From: Membranipora membranacea
Lineage: Eukaryota; Bryozoa; Gymnolaemata; Cheilostomatida; Membraniporidae
Assembly: GCA_914767715.1 (NCBI GenBank)
Contig: OU612066.1
Coordinates: 15,755,001 to 15,815,000, forward strand
DNA: 60,000 nucleotides
Reading direction: 5' to 3'
Part shown: positions 21,548 through 33,665 of the stretch, in pieces
Layout of the letters: each line of letters begins with the position of its first letter
Numbering within the stretch: position 1 is the stretch's first letter
Notes under the pieces: generated by a model
Databases searched by the model: none
What the model was told of the DNA's origin: nothing
Seen by the model: the letters and a program-made list of their open reading frames with translations, nothing else
Program-made: the position numbers and the translations under genes

Positions 21548-24500
21548 TGATTGATTGATTTGTCACTCACATTCAAGTATGAAATATAGAATCATTTCAC
21601 TTAAACTTCTCAATTCTCTACCTGTTACATTACGCAGCATGTCACTCACATATGCCTTATTTCAATATTACATGCTACAATAATAATCTGTACAACCATT
21701 CATATTTTTTCTCACCCATTTTTGTTTCTTATTTCATGGCACTTTTGAGAAACATATTCACCAGAAAATGATGATATAGATGCCAATAAAGTAATAAAAA
21801 AAGAATTTGGCCACAAAATTTTCCTTTTCAGTTATATCATGTGTATTAGCACTGCATATAATGGAGCTTTGACCCCAAATTGGTATGATATTTAACATGA
21901 ACTCACCACGCGTGCTTCAGCACCGGTAGCGATGGCCGAATATTGATCCACTCCGTCTATTCCAATGGCTGAACCATCTACTGCCTCTCCTCTAGCGATG
22001 TGCATAAAAGTCGGCATCCAGTCGGTGATATGTACCATTGATGATCTCTCCGTCCCGTTAGCAACACCCAGTAGAGGGCTGTGAACAAACCCGATGTTTC
22101 TTATACCTGTTATGATGAGAAAATTATTGCAAAATCAAAGTATCATGTAGGCTTACGTAATCATATACCTGACTATTTATTGTAATACGACTTTGATTAC
22201 CACTGCTAACATCTGTAAAATAAATCATGAATATTCTACAACAGTGTTCTCTATGCTTACTTTAATACACCAGGTCGATGATTTTGACACTCACCTCCTT
22301 CAAAGTAGGACCCCTTAGCGCCTCTCAGAGGGTAAGTACTGGACCCTGCTCCATTTGAACCACCATTATCGGATGTGAAGACGATGTATGTGTTATCGTA
22401 CATGTTGTTATTCTTCAGGGCTGTCACAATCTCAGCAACACCAGCATCAATTGCTGGATGAATAAAAAAAATCATAAATCTGAATCATCAATTATCATCG
22501 TGGATAAGTGATATGGGTAATATTTGCATTCATCCTTCAAACTGGGTTAATAAACAACTTGCAACTTTTGTAACAAATCACATAACAAATAACACATAAC
22601 GCATAATAGTAATAATGGATGATGCATAATTCATATATCTGAAATCCTAACAGCCCATATTGGCATGATACAATTTTAGGATTAGAAGATTTGCCGTTTC
22701 TAACACTTACAAAGAAGCATGCTAGCCACTTCTCTTCTATCTTGTATGGGGATATAGCTGAGGAAATCTGCATAAGGGTCTGGATCCTCAGTCTAAAAAG
22801 ACAAATACATACGCTAAAGATCCATCAGGAGACTGATAAGATATTCACTTACACTAATGCCAGCCAGTTCCAATGACATTAAAGTCAACTGCCAAAATTA
22901 GCCTAAGTTCCTATTTATAGCTAGGTGAACTAATTCAAAACAACAAAATTGGTGATTAATTAAAAGAAAAAACTCGTTTTTTACCTGTATTGGTGCCTGA
23001 TCGCCATGTTCATAAAACTTTAATTATTGGTACTGAATAATAATGTTATCCACAGTGATACTATGAACGAAAAAAATGTTGTTATTTACCTGTATCGGTG
23101 TATGTGGTGCCTGATGTGCCAAGTACATAAACATGGAAGTATCAGTATCGTGGGCATCAATCAGTTCTACTGCTCTGTTTGTGAATGCAGTGGTCGAGTA
23201 CACATTGTCATCTCCTGTATAAGGAGTTGTCCTTGTACCGTCTAGTTCAACGTTATGGTAATCATAATAAGTCTTCCCATCGTAAAGCCTACAAAAGCAG
23301 CAGATTACAGTTTTAACTGATTAAAAAAAAATTAAACAACTAATTTACAATTTATCATGAGAGCCAATGATATGAGAAGAGATGCATGTGAAATGATAGA
23401 AGTGTTCGTCTCATAGCTAAACATTTGAAAAGAAACCTTGGCTGCATGAGCTAAATTTTTTCATGAATAACCAATATCGGATACTGAATTGGCTGTAAAT
23501 ATGGATGTGAGATCATGATCAGATGTGGATAATTTAATCAAGGAGTCTACAACTCCTTGATTTAATCTGCTTACATTTTATTCCATTTATCTCGTTTATC
23601 TATCGCCCATATTTTAACCCTAATCGATTGGGTTTTTTCCTAAAAAACCTAGCGATGCAAATACAATGGCGAGCTTCAAAGGCATATCCCTAGATCAAGT
23701 TTGATCCAGTTTGCCAGCATTTGTGTTTGCTCTCCTTACACTGATAAGTTGCGGCTGATCAGTTGGGGGAGGCAATTCCAAACTGGATCAAACTTGGTCC
23801 AGCATATCACAAATTAACGTACGCTTTTTTACTGTAATGGTTAGATTGACCGCTCTGTAAAAATCCTCTGAATGTATCAAATCCTCGCTCAGTTGGGAAA
23901 TGGGCAGCTGTGCTGAATCCTGCATGCCATTTGCCTAAAATAAACAAATGCACATTTTACATTGATTGATTGACAATATTACATGTTGCGAAATTCGGTG
24001 TAAATACTGGCCTTAAAAGTAGACATGAACAAAAATGGAAACAAAATCAGAACTCTGTAGGATTGTTTAAAAGAAAATATCATTTTAAAGTATGTTCAAG
24101 GTGGCGTAAAACACTGTCTCTGCCCCATGCTCCTCTATGTTTATATTATGGACGTAATATCTTTGCCCATAATTCCAACTTGCAAAAAAAGAACAGTTCA
24201 CACAACATAACCTCAACAGAAACTCTACATACATATACATAATATACCTATGTCCTACAGTCGTTATTTGTCTTTCCAGATCTTTTGAATCAGTTATATT
24301 TTGAGGGTATTTAATTTTCAAATATTCCATGTATTTGGCAGGTCCTGTCTCTCAGAGCTTGGTATGTTGGATTGCACATCATGTAATCAGCTACAAGATT
24401 AGTATCATATCATGGATATTGTTACCTACCGATGAGATGAGTTGTATAGCCTTCCGCTTGCATCCTATCGCCGATAGTGCTAACAGTTAAATCTAGTTCT

Positions 24501-25521
24501 TCGTTTGTGCAGGAATCCAGGTTACTATCCTGAAGGCCAAGGTTGAGAGCGTATTTACCTGTTGAAATATCAAAATTGGCAAGTTGACTTTACATATAAT
24601 GTTAACCAAGATACTTGTATCAGACTTTTTTTCACACAGGATTACCTCATGCACCATTATCACAGGCCTGGCCAGTTTCATATCTACCTGTCATGACAAG
24701 GAGTATAAAACCACCCACCTCCCTTTCACTACCTTATGTCCTCCATTGTAGAGATTCTAATAATTTCTTGGTGATGGTGTTCATTTGATCGTAAATTCTG
24801 CACCAGATTTAACAAGATCTAATATTATGGCAAGTACCCTGTTTGCCAAACAACATATACAGTGGCGCTGATTGTCATTTTCGGTTATTAACGTGTGAAG
24901 CACACCCATATTTTTACCCCATAGTCATTTGAATTATAAGAGAGAAAATTGTTTTTTAATTTTTATATCCGTTAATACTAAGCTACAATAGCATTCAGCC
25001 AGTTTTTTCTCATGGAATTTGACAACGGTCGAAGAAATATGGTATGGAAATTGTTTTCTCGTCGACTTGATACCTTTTTTTAGAATTATGTCCAAATCTT
25101 ACCAGATAAGAACTGCGATCTGGACGGACCACATGTTGGTGCGGTATAGTAGCGCTCTAACCTCACGCCATCCACTGTAGCTAGCTCTTTTAGAGTCGGA
25201 GTGAAGAGATCTGTTGTTGCACGGTATCCGATGTCATTCCAGCCCATGTCATCAACCATGATGTAAATGATATGGGGTGCAGGGTCAGCTACAGATTCGT
25301 AACTCCATAATATGAATAGTAAAAGCTGAATCTGATAGATAATAAAGTTTTACATATTTTCTAACTTTGCGTAAAGAAATTTTTAAATTGCCATTATAAA
25401 ATCTAAGGCTTTGCTTGTGTACAGCTAGATCAAGTGTGATCCAACTTGCCTGCATTTGGAGTAATCTAAATATTTCCTGGTACTATGTCTTGCTAATATT
25501 TGATATACTCACAGTTATCAT
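20240..25521 (-). CDS. Arylsulfatase B-type sulfatase, copy A
   Basis: Ten exons join in phase to 515 codons: 25513-25521, 25103-25331, 24430-24558, 23823-23934, 23090-23288, 22711-22792, 22295-22453, 21907-22106, 21213-21384, 20240-20496. Type I sulfatases hydrolyse sulfate esters in lysosomes or outside the cell. Seen here: signal peptide MITIQLLLFILWSYESVA; metal ligands in MVDDMGWND; formylglycine motif CGPSR followed by SQFLSGKY; GKWHAGF; APHTP; TSDNGG; and the lysine in LRGAKGSYFEGG. HITDWMPTF matches the ARSB/ARSI/ARSJ block HISDWLPT. Length fits ARSB. Odd: the first coding exon is only nine bases, and the exon 4 donor is GTACGT. Introns contain ghost exon fragments, a GATT microsatellite and a hairpin. 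Substrate cannot be told. Copy B (26822-32234) is the tandem paralogue. Confidence 0.92.
20803..20902. repeat. Long near-perfect hairpin
   Basis: Two arms of about 45 bp (ending GTTAGTGGCATTACATTA and its complement) are separated by an 8-base loop, in the last intron of arylsulfatase A. Outer stems (CTAAGTGCT and AGCACTTAG) pair as well. Most likely a fold-back MITE; a small-RNA precursor is possible but unsupported. Confidence 0.8.
21027..21100 (+). repeat. Dispersed repeat copy, partner of 20019-20093
   Basis: Contains GAATTAATTCATTCTCTATC and GATCAGAGATATACAT, the inverse of 20019-20093. It lies in the last intron of arylsulfatase A, 1 kb from its partner. Confidence 0.75.
21405..21560. 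repeat. (GATT)n microsatellite
   Basis: About 39 tetranucleotide units with a few GTTT or ATATT interruptions, in the intron 20 bp upstream (in gene sense) of arylsulfatase A exon 9. Open frames rich in N-Q-S-I are repeat artefacts. Confidence 0.95.
23690..23808. repeat. Fold-back MITE, GATCAAGTTTGATCC family
   Basis: The left arm TAGATCAAGTTTGATCCAGT and right arm CAAACTGGATCAAACTTGG are inverted, about 60 bp apart. Related copies are at 55500-55622, 44690-44770, 13131-13225 and as a half near 25424-25460. Confidence 0.75.
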
Positions 25522-25529
25522 TTCACAGA

Positions 25530-26815
25530 ATCTCAGTCAGAGTCTGCCTACGCCCTCGAGTGTTGTGTGATTGAAAACCTGCTGACAGCAGCAGCTCTAG
25601 GTTTGAAATGATGATATTGACAGGTGCAGTTACCTTATATATAATAATATTGAGCTCTCCCAGGTAATAAGAAAATAAGTATGACGTTTGTTATGTCTAA
25701 ATCTGTTCAATTTCAAGTTGTTATGATTGACTTTTTACAATGGCAGGATGTATTTTCAGGCACGGCATGATTTTCTTGTTTGGTGACTTTCATACTGAAT
25801 GACTTAATCATAATTATTAGTTACAATTGCAGTGATCTAGAAGGTATAGTCAGCCGCTCCCATAATTAGGAAGAAAATTCAGTTATTACTGTCTCATAAA
25901 CATTGTGTGTCAGTGATGTACACAATAATTATTGATGTATATGTCTAATGATGTCATTGAATTCGGTTAGTGAAAACATGCAATGTCTGCCACCAGGATG
26001 TGTGTGGGTGCTTCATTGTCAAAAAGGATTTAACCGACATACCATGGCTGATAAATTTGAACTTTTCAATTTGTTACATATGAAATCAAAGTTTCACCTT
26101 CAATTGCAACAATCCGATTCATTAGCACAAAGCCTATAGGATTGTGATTATAAGTTCCATACAACTTTTCTAACATGAACTTGAGATTAATTTACATTAG
26201 AATTCCTCCTCTCAGGGAGAAGGCTGGTTTGGTGAACTAGTATGTTCATATAATTATTTTTATTTATATGTTTATATATGTGATTACATATTTATATGTT
26301 TATGGTTCTTGCATACTGGTACCCTTCCTGTGCATATTGCTATGGTTTGTTTGATACAGTTGCGGACCCTGCAGCAAAGTGAAAGCCCTTATCGCTTCTA
26401 TCAATTCAAATTGTTTCGAAAAGTTTCTATACAAATTATGTCAGTTTTATGTTTGATAGTTTTGTTCTATTTATATATAAGATGAAATGAGTTATTATCA
26501 TTATCTAAACTGACTAGAAAGTTTGTTAAGAGCTAGATGCAGTAGGGTTAGTGGTAAGTTAAATGCAGGCATTCTGAATCATACTTGATCTAGGCAAGAG
26601 CAAGACCCATACTATAGAAGCAATGACCAAGAAAGTCGGTCTGGAATTCAACTGATGAAGCAAAGTTCACATTTGAAGACATTAAAATCATAAGCAAAAA
26701 AAACCAAGTGCATTCCCAAATGGTCAAAAATACGATTAGGTTTTTTGAGATTTAAGAAAATCCAGAAATGATAACAGATGAGTTCAATTCAAAGATTGGA
26801 GTAGCTCAATATGAA
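25530..26815. other. Intergenic spacer between the two arylsulfatase genes
   Basis: About 1.3 kb between the start of copy A (25521) and the stop of copy B (26822). It should contain the promoter of A and the 3' UTR of B. No TATA box was convincingly identified. Confidence 0.4.
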
Positions 26816-26821
26816 TATAAA

Positions 26822-29800
26822 TTACAAATAGTCTGAGAAGACATTCCCATTTAGGCTGGGGTCACATTCTCCAGTACCCTGTGAGTTGTAATACACAGTT
26901 GTTATGGGATCCATAGAGCCTCTCTCGTAGTCTCTTAGTACAGTAAGCAGGTCTGTCTGGATGGAATCATAGGCAGACTCATCACTCAGATCATCCTCCT
27001 CGTTAGGGTCCTGGCTCAAGTTGTACAACTCAACTGTTGATCCCCCTGCTGTGTATGTAGCATTGCTTCTGAAACTGTCCCCTGTTAATATAAAGTCTTT
27101 GCAGCATGAACTTAATAGTTAAAGGTGATTGCCAGGTGAATCAGTGATCACTGGACAAGAAACGTCTACTATTACTTCTTCTCTTACTACTATTGCTACT
27201 ATTGCTACTACTATTGCTACTACTATTGCTACTACTACTTTTACTATCACTACTACTATTACTATCACTACTACTATTACTATCAATACTACTATTATTA
27301 TCATTACTACAATTGCTACTATACGTCTATTACTATATTACTACTATTATCACTAGCACTACTACTACTATTACTACTACCATTACTACAACTATCACTT
27401 CTACTATTACTACTATAAATATAAAACTATCATAGCACATGTGTTTACTCACAGTAATCATAGTCGTCCATAGGGTTAGGGTAGTGTAATCCTCCAGCTG
27501 GAGTTCCAGTCAAAATCTTATACATTTCACCATTGTATATCTTCATCATCGACGCACGAATGTTTGTACTAAGCGTGGCTTTGCCGCCCTTTTGTCTTCT
27601 CTTGATATCATGCAGCATTTCCTGTAAAAATTTCCATGAATAATCTTTGTATCTCAACTTTCCCAATGATTATTAAAAGTTTAAAAGACTTATTTATATG
27701 TGCGACATCTCATATATCGTATTCAACCATTATATTAACATGATAATGAACGAAATTCCAACATGGCAGACTTTGAGCACACAAGCATTACTGCCCAACG
27801 GTCAAACAAGCAAGAAAAGCTGCCTGCTGAGTGCTTTGCAATGCCACCGCAGTGAAATTTCAATCTGTGGTCAAGCTATGAAACTATAGGGATCGATATA
27901 TTGAGGAGACTGTTCCCTTTGATATCAAACATTCAAAAGCAAATCTCGATGTCAACTTACAGTACGAACTTCTGCTCCACTGGTGATAGCAGAAAACTGG
28001 TCCACTCCGTCAATCCCTAGTGCAGCTCCATCTACCGACTCTCCTCTGGCGATGTGCATGAAAGTAGGCATCCAGTCTGTGACGTGAATCATTGATGACC
28101 TCTCTGTATCATCTGCTACGCTCATCAGGGGGCTGTGTACAAACCCAATGTTTCGGATTCCTGTGATCAAAACAATTTTTATATGCTATATTAGTTTCTT
28201 GAATTTGCTTATTTGCTGTTTGCTAAGAAACAGAAGATTGGGCTGCCCCTAAAGAGGGACGCAAGCTGCCCTAATCCTCATACTGAGAATGTGATACATT
28301 CTAGAAAACTAGAATGCATCCTAGAGGTGAGGCCATAGAGGACCTCCCAATCATAAGTGCGCAGCAAGCTGCCAAAACTGAACTGGCACTAATCGGCCAT
28401 TGGCAGAGACACTTTGATCTTAGCCAATAGGCCGAGAAGCGATCTTGAATTTGCTTATTTTATCATAACCTTCTATTCTATTCACTAGGTCTTATTTGAC
28501 TGCCCTATTTAACAGGCCCCCTTAAGTGCAGGTAGCTTGTGTGGAGTAGATACCCGATACCCTATACCTTTGCCCGCCGCTGAGGGCTACTCTTGTACGC
28601 AGTAGACCTCCTGTATTTATGGTCCTGATCCAAACAGACCTTGGCACGAGACAGATATAAGCAAATGGTCAAATTTACACAACTTCCACAGACATAGCAG
28701 GTAGAAGACAATTCCATTCTTTTTTGTCCATCCTGATAACCGTTTTGGTGTCATTTTGGCGATCTACCTACCTCCATCATACCAGGAGCCTTTGTTTCCT
28801 CTCAGAGGGTAGGTACTAGATCCTGCACCATTTGCTCCTCCGTTATCAGATGTGAAGATGATGTATGAGTTGTCATACATACTGTTGTTCTTCAGAGCAG
28901 CAAGAACCTCTCCAACACCAGCGTCAATAGCTATAAATATGATATAGTAGCTAGTTGCTCAATGTCCAAATGCGAGCTGAATCTTGCATTTGAATAGTAA
29001 TAGTGACCTCGGTGCATTAACACATCCAACCACTGTAGTACCAATGAACTAAACTTCATTGGTAGTACAATAATTTTAGCATGAATGCTTGGAAATCTAC
29101 CATATTGGTAGATAGCTGCGCATTGGGTTCTCACTGAGTATCAAGACTTTATGTGTTGAGGGTCATAGCTGTGTAGATTTTGTAGCTTATTTTTCTAGAC
29201 CAGAATGATATATGAAGACAGAATTGAAATTATGGGTCAATTTGACATGAAAACTCAAAATTTTAGATGTCATTCAGTGTTTTTTGTTCCCATTATGAAT
29301 ACTCACATAGCAGCATGCTTGCTATTTCTTTCCTATCTTGGATTGGGATAGAGTTAGTCACAGAGTCATAGGGATCAGGATCATCTGTCTAAAAGGTGGA
29401 AAAGGGAACAGCTTTTTAATACTAACTGATGCATACAAAATTACATAATATTACATGCCTGTGACACTAATAAATCAAGGCAGTTTTAGTTCCATAATTT
29501 CAATAAAACATCTTTAAGTTGTCTGTTCTCTTGACGTGAGCTGATAACTACAGAATAAACACCTTATTTTCACTATTCACTTTTTCTCCCATATCAGGTG
29601 ACACCAATATAATGGCCTGGTCAAAAATGAGAATCCAGCATTTCTGGTAAAAGTATATGACCCCGACGTGACTCGAACACGCGCTACCATTGCGGAGTCT
29701 ATATAATTGATGCAAACCAGCAGATAGATCGATCTGACAGTCTACATATGTGCCGAAAACCATGCAAGATAGGTAATTTGTACAGTTAGAACAATGGAAA

Positions 29801-32234
29801 TGGTTGTAGGGGGTATGGAGGCAAAGACACTTAAATGTAATTATATACCCTGATGCTGGTACCTGCACTGGGGCTATATGGCCTCAACTTTATCCATCAA
29901 AAATCTCTATATACAGGCAAGCTGGATAAAAAATGTGGTGACCTAGGGCTTGCAACCTAGTATTTATACCATTTAAATGGGAGCTGTTACAATCATTGAT
30001 ATAAATTCATGGATTAGTAGTAAAATACACAATTATGGCTTTTTGTGGAGAAATTACATCAGGATATAACTTTGTCACAGTATTTGGTTTTATAACGTTT
30101 TGCATCCCCTCACGTCCCAGTAACAACCTTAAAAAAGTACTTGATAAATGTTTACAAGTGGTGAGCTGTAGCACTACTGAACTTAAGGACCAATCAAAGA
30201 CAATAAATTGTTTCCAGCAATCATACATAAATTGCCATATGCTTGGTTCAGGGTCAGATATGTTCCACTAATCCATGAATATTTATCAGTGGTTACAGTA
30301 TTTGTCTGACCTCGACTGGAGTGTGAGGAGACTGGTATGCCAGGTACATAAACATGGATGTATCCGCATCATGAGTATTGATAAGGTCCACTGCTCTATT
30401 TGTGGCTGCTGTGGTAGAATATACATTATCGTCTGCTGTGTATGGGCTCGTTCTAACTCCATTCTCATCCACATCATGGTAATCATAGTAAAGGTTACCC
30501 TCATACCTCCTGAAATTAACAACAATATCAAAAAATGATTGTCTTTATGTAGATAGATTAGACTGCTGTTAAATAGAATTCTGATTTCAGTCTGAGATGA
30601 AAATAACTTGATATTTGTGCACACATCCTTTCTTGGCTTTCATGAGATATCACTTGAGCAGGCATATTCCGAAAATGTTGCACCCAAGTCACCAATGTCA
30701 CCATGTCCCTATAGCAAATAATGTAAAGCACGAGATTATAGATGTTTTCCTTCTGATGACATGTACTGCATATAGTGATTTGGCTAGCTATGCAAGGAGT
30801 AACAGCTGCCACACCTGTTACTCCTTGGTTAGAGCCTCTCAACCAAAGGTCATATCGGCCGATGTTATTCTGCTCTTTACTATATTTTAATTCATGGAAA
30901 AACTCACGCTTTCCTGTTGAAGTGATTAGACTGGTGACTAAGCAGAAATCCTCTAAAAGTATCAAATCCCCTCTCTGTTGGGAAATGTTCTGGTGTGCTG
31001 AAACCTGCATGCCATTTACCTGAAATCATAGATTTAAATTTCCTCACTGTTTAAACATCTAGAATTTGTTTGCCCTTTCCTCCACAATGAACGTATAACT
31101 CGAGATAAAAACCTTGTGATAACCATCCTTTAATTAAAGAATGAAAATTGCTTGCCTATTAAATCAAGCCTTGCTGATTTCTTCTCGATGGTCACAGATT
31201 AAGATGTGATTATTTACATTTGCTTGTCAACAGTGTCAGTAAGTAGGGTTTTTCACATATCTATATTGTTAGCTATACACATATGTTACATGGACGCAAC
31301 ATAATATGATGGCTGTTTTTTGCATTCAAATACTCATGCAGATGTATGATCATTTACCAATCATATGGGTGGTATATCCTTCCTGTTTCATTTTATCTGC
31401 CACAGTATCCAGGGTCGAGTTTAACTCTTCATTAGTACAGGCAGGTAAGTTACTGTCATGTAGTCCCAGGTGGATAGAATATTTACCTGCAATAATATGT
31501 TAGCAGTGTATATCACACAAAATGGACAGTTTGGAAAAAAAAGCATTATTTTCAAAAATCCTAATATTACACCCAAAGCAGAAAAACTGGACTTATGCTA
31601 TGTTGCGTTCTACAAAATTGCTTGAGGCAGCAAACAGAAAAACTTTCATCATACCAATGGTTCCAGCCTGAACAAGGTACATTGTCAAAACATGATGAGA
31701 AAGGATGGGAAAGCAAAAGATGAAATTGGAGAAAAAGATAACTTACCAGATAGAAACTGTGATCTTGTTGGCCCACAAGATGGCCCTGTATAGTAGCGCT
31801 CTAATCTGACACCATCCTTTGTAGCTAGGTCTGTCAGAGTTGGGGTGACAAGCTCTGTAGTTGTTCGATATCCTATGTCATTCCAGCCCATGTCATCAAC
31901 CATGATGAAAATGATATGGGGTGCGGGGTCCTCCGCAGTGGAGAAGCCAACCCATAACACCATCAGGTGAATCTGTAACACAAGTATTATCGACTCTAAG
32001 ACTCTGTAATACATATACCAATAAAAACCCTTTATTCCCACATCTTTTTACGAAATTTTGTAGTAATACAACGGAGACTACAAATAGAAAATGTCAAAAT
32101 TTACAATATAAAATCGGTTTAAATATCTAAATAAGTACACAATATAAATCAGACAATCATGATGCATGCTGGTTTCGGAATAAAGCCAGATATTGCTGAA
32201 TATTTCTTACCAGGCAAGCAGAGCTTACAAGCAT
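26822..32234 (-). CDS. Arylsulfatase B-type sulfatase, copy B
   Basis: Ten exons with the same phases as copy A give 519 codons: 32211-32234, 31747-31972, 31358-31486, 30908-31019, 30311-30509, 29307-29388, 28772-28930, 27961-28160, 27453-27621, 26822-27081. Five of the exons have identical lengths in the two genes before counting the three central ones, which also match. Features: signal peptide MLVSSACLIHLMVLWVGFST, MVDDMGWND, GKWHAGF, SPHTP, TSDNGG, LRGNKGSWYDGG and HVTDWMPTF. The formylglycine motif reads CGPTR, with Thr where nearly all family members have Ser. The C-x-P-x-R core and SQFLSGKY are kept, so the enzyme may still be matured. Introns host a U2-headed SINE, a MITE, a trinucleotide repeat and a tRNA-Trp relic. 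Head-to-tail tandem with copy A implies local duplication. Confidence 0.92.
27165..27415. repeat. Compound trinucleotide repeat (ACT/ATT/GCT)
   Basis: About 250 bp of interrupted ACTATT, TGCTACTAT and ATCACTACT units in the last intron of arylsulfatase B. Open frames on both strands (runs of I/V, L or T) are repeat artefacts. Confidence 0.95.
28215..28442 (-). mobile_element. U2 snRNA-headed SINE-like element, copy 2
   Basis: Inserted in intron 7 of arylsulfatase B, in the gene's own direction. It reads TCGCTTCTCGGCCTATTGG at the 5' end and finishes CTGTTTCTTAGCAAACAGC. A perfect 18-bp target-site duplication, TCTTGAATTTGCTTATTT, flanks it (28197-28214 and 28443-28460), showing that the 5' end is U2 nucleotide 2 and the element is 228 bp. 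This is the best-preserved copy. Confidence 0.9.
29658..29699 (-). pseudogene. tRNA-Trp relic lacking the anticodon arm
   Basis: Compared with the intact gene at 35604-35675, this copy keeps the 5' GACTCCG start, a D-arm piece, the T-arm with GTTCGAGTC and the 3' GGGGTCA. It lost about 25 nt (the whole anticodon arm) and 5 nt of the acceptor/D region. Both gaps lie between short matching bases (CGC and CG). Flanks (GAGTCTATATA and the AAAA run) also match, so it is a duplicate of the locus. It cannot work as a standard tRNA. Confidence 0.85.
30005..30280. mobile_element. MITE-like repeat, copy 1
   Basis: Terminal inverted repeats ATTCATGGATTAG and CTAATCCATGAAT (13 of 13) enclose 250 bp shared with 48426-48732, for example ATGGCTTTTTGTGGAGA and GGGTCAGATATGTTCC. 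It lies in an intron of arylsulfatase B. No coding capacity. Confidence 0.8.
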
Positions 32235-32239
32235 TGTGT

Positions 32240-33470
32240 TCTCATATGTATACTTCAGCCAGTGGTGTTAGAGTGAGAATATCCCAAGAGGATGGTGCTC
32301 ATCACTGGTGACCGCTGCCTTTATACTACCTCCCCTCCGTTGTTCAGTGACTACTGATAATTCTTGATTATACCAACCAGTGCATTTGGTTATTCAAAGG
32401 ATTTCTGTGCCCATTCGGTCAGACGTATACATCATACATAAATAGAGCAATTGATGCTAATCATAGGTGCCATTTTAATTACAGGCTATTTATGGTCAAA
32501 CTCAAAGTCATGCAGAAACACCTGCTAGAAACTGGCAACCACTGTCAATAATCTTGTAATTGTGCTTGTAAACCAGACAGTGACCTGAGCTTTTTTAAAT
32601 GGGTGTTAGATGTTCCCTAATTCATAAATATACATAAGATTAGCATGAGACAGTCTATTTTAGATGCCTTGCTCACCGATACTCACCAATATTCACCATT
32701 CATCCCATCAGTTCAACCATAGATAATGTATTCAATTGTTAAGCGTTTGAACTGTGCCGGAATAGCTGGTAGTAGCATTGCATGATCAACCAATTTTATT
32801 TTGTTGGGAAAGTGGTTGATAATGAAATGTATACGACAAGCTATCCAGGCGCTTAAACTTTATATTCATATGCCTCTGATTTGCTTCCACTCATTTTTTC
32901 ATAAAACAAATGTATGTTATCCAGGTTAACTGCAATACAATGAGCAAAGAGATAGTTGTGGTTTAAACCACTGCTGACACAGCTGGGCTGAATACGTAAG
33001 TTCATTTTTTGTATTTTATTGTTTTTACATGTATCTTCAAATTTATAAACGCACAATTAATCTGAAGTTAATTGTATTCAACATGTATGCAATTGCCACA
33101 TAAATTTGTTGTGACCTAGCTTTTGTACGTAGTCATTGTATGTCATTTTATTAATAGGTTCAGTACCTACAACAGCACCAATATTATAGCTCACCAACCA
33201 GGAATCACCATACTTATGTGAAGGTGTCAAAATTTGTAAGTCAAGATAATTAAGTTGCTTTATTCTATTTTGTATTTGCTTCTAAATCGTTCACAACAAT
33301 TTGATGTCAAATATTTTAATGTGTTTTAATGTGTTTTAAGGTTACAAGTACCAATTTTAAAACGTCACTTTTATTAACAGGTTACAGTACTCAGTTTCTG
33401 CAATAAAGTTACAACAGCTTAATAAAGAGACCACTGTTAAGATACACCTCAAAATAATGTTGGACATCCC
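32240..33470. other. 5' flank of arylsulfatase B; no gene recognised
   Basis: Should hold the promoter of copy B. No coding exon, RNA gene or clear repeat was identified. Confidence 0.4.
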
Positions 33471-33477
33471 AATACAG

Positions 33478-33665
33478 TAGGGGAGGCACAAATACCCAGA
33501 GTGTGTGAAGTGGTCACATATTGGACATTGTAAGCCCCTCCTGTAAAGACTGAGGTCTGGGGCGTTTCGATGATATAAATGGAAGTCCCAAATGAGCTGA
33601 TTCTGAAATTTTTGGGCCACTCTATTAAGCCTTCTAGGGGAGGCAGAGTGTCCCTGCCTCCCCTA
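33478..33665. repeat. Dispersed repeat with TAGGGGAGGCA ends, copy 1
   Basis: Starts GTAGGGGAGGCA, contains AATGAGCTGATTCTG, and ends in a hairpin (CTAGGGGAGGCA to TGCCTCCCCTAG). The copy at 45678-45880 has the same order. Confidence 0.75.

Noticed and set aside
21118-21576. 152-codon minus frame with a long N-Q-S-I run
   Set aside because: It runs through the (GATT)n microsatellite into exon 9 of arylsulfatase A; only 21213-21384 is coding.
27119-27435. Overlapping frames of I/V, T or L runs
   Set aside because: By-products of the trinucleotide repeat in the last intron of arylsulfatase B.
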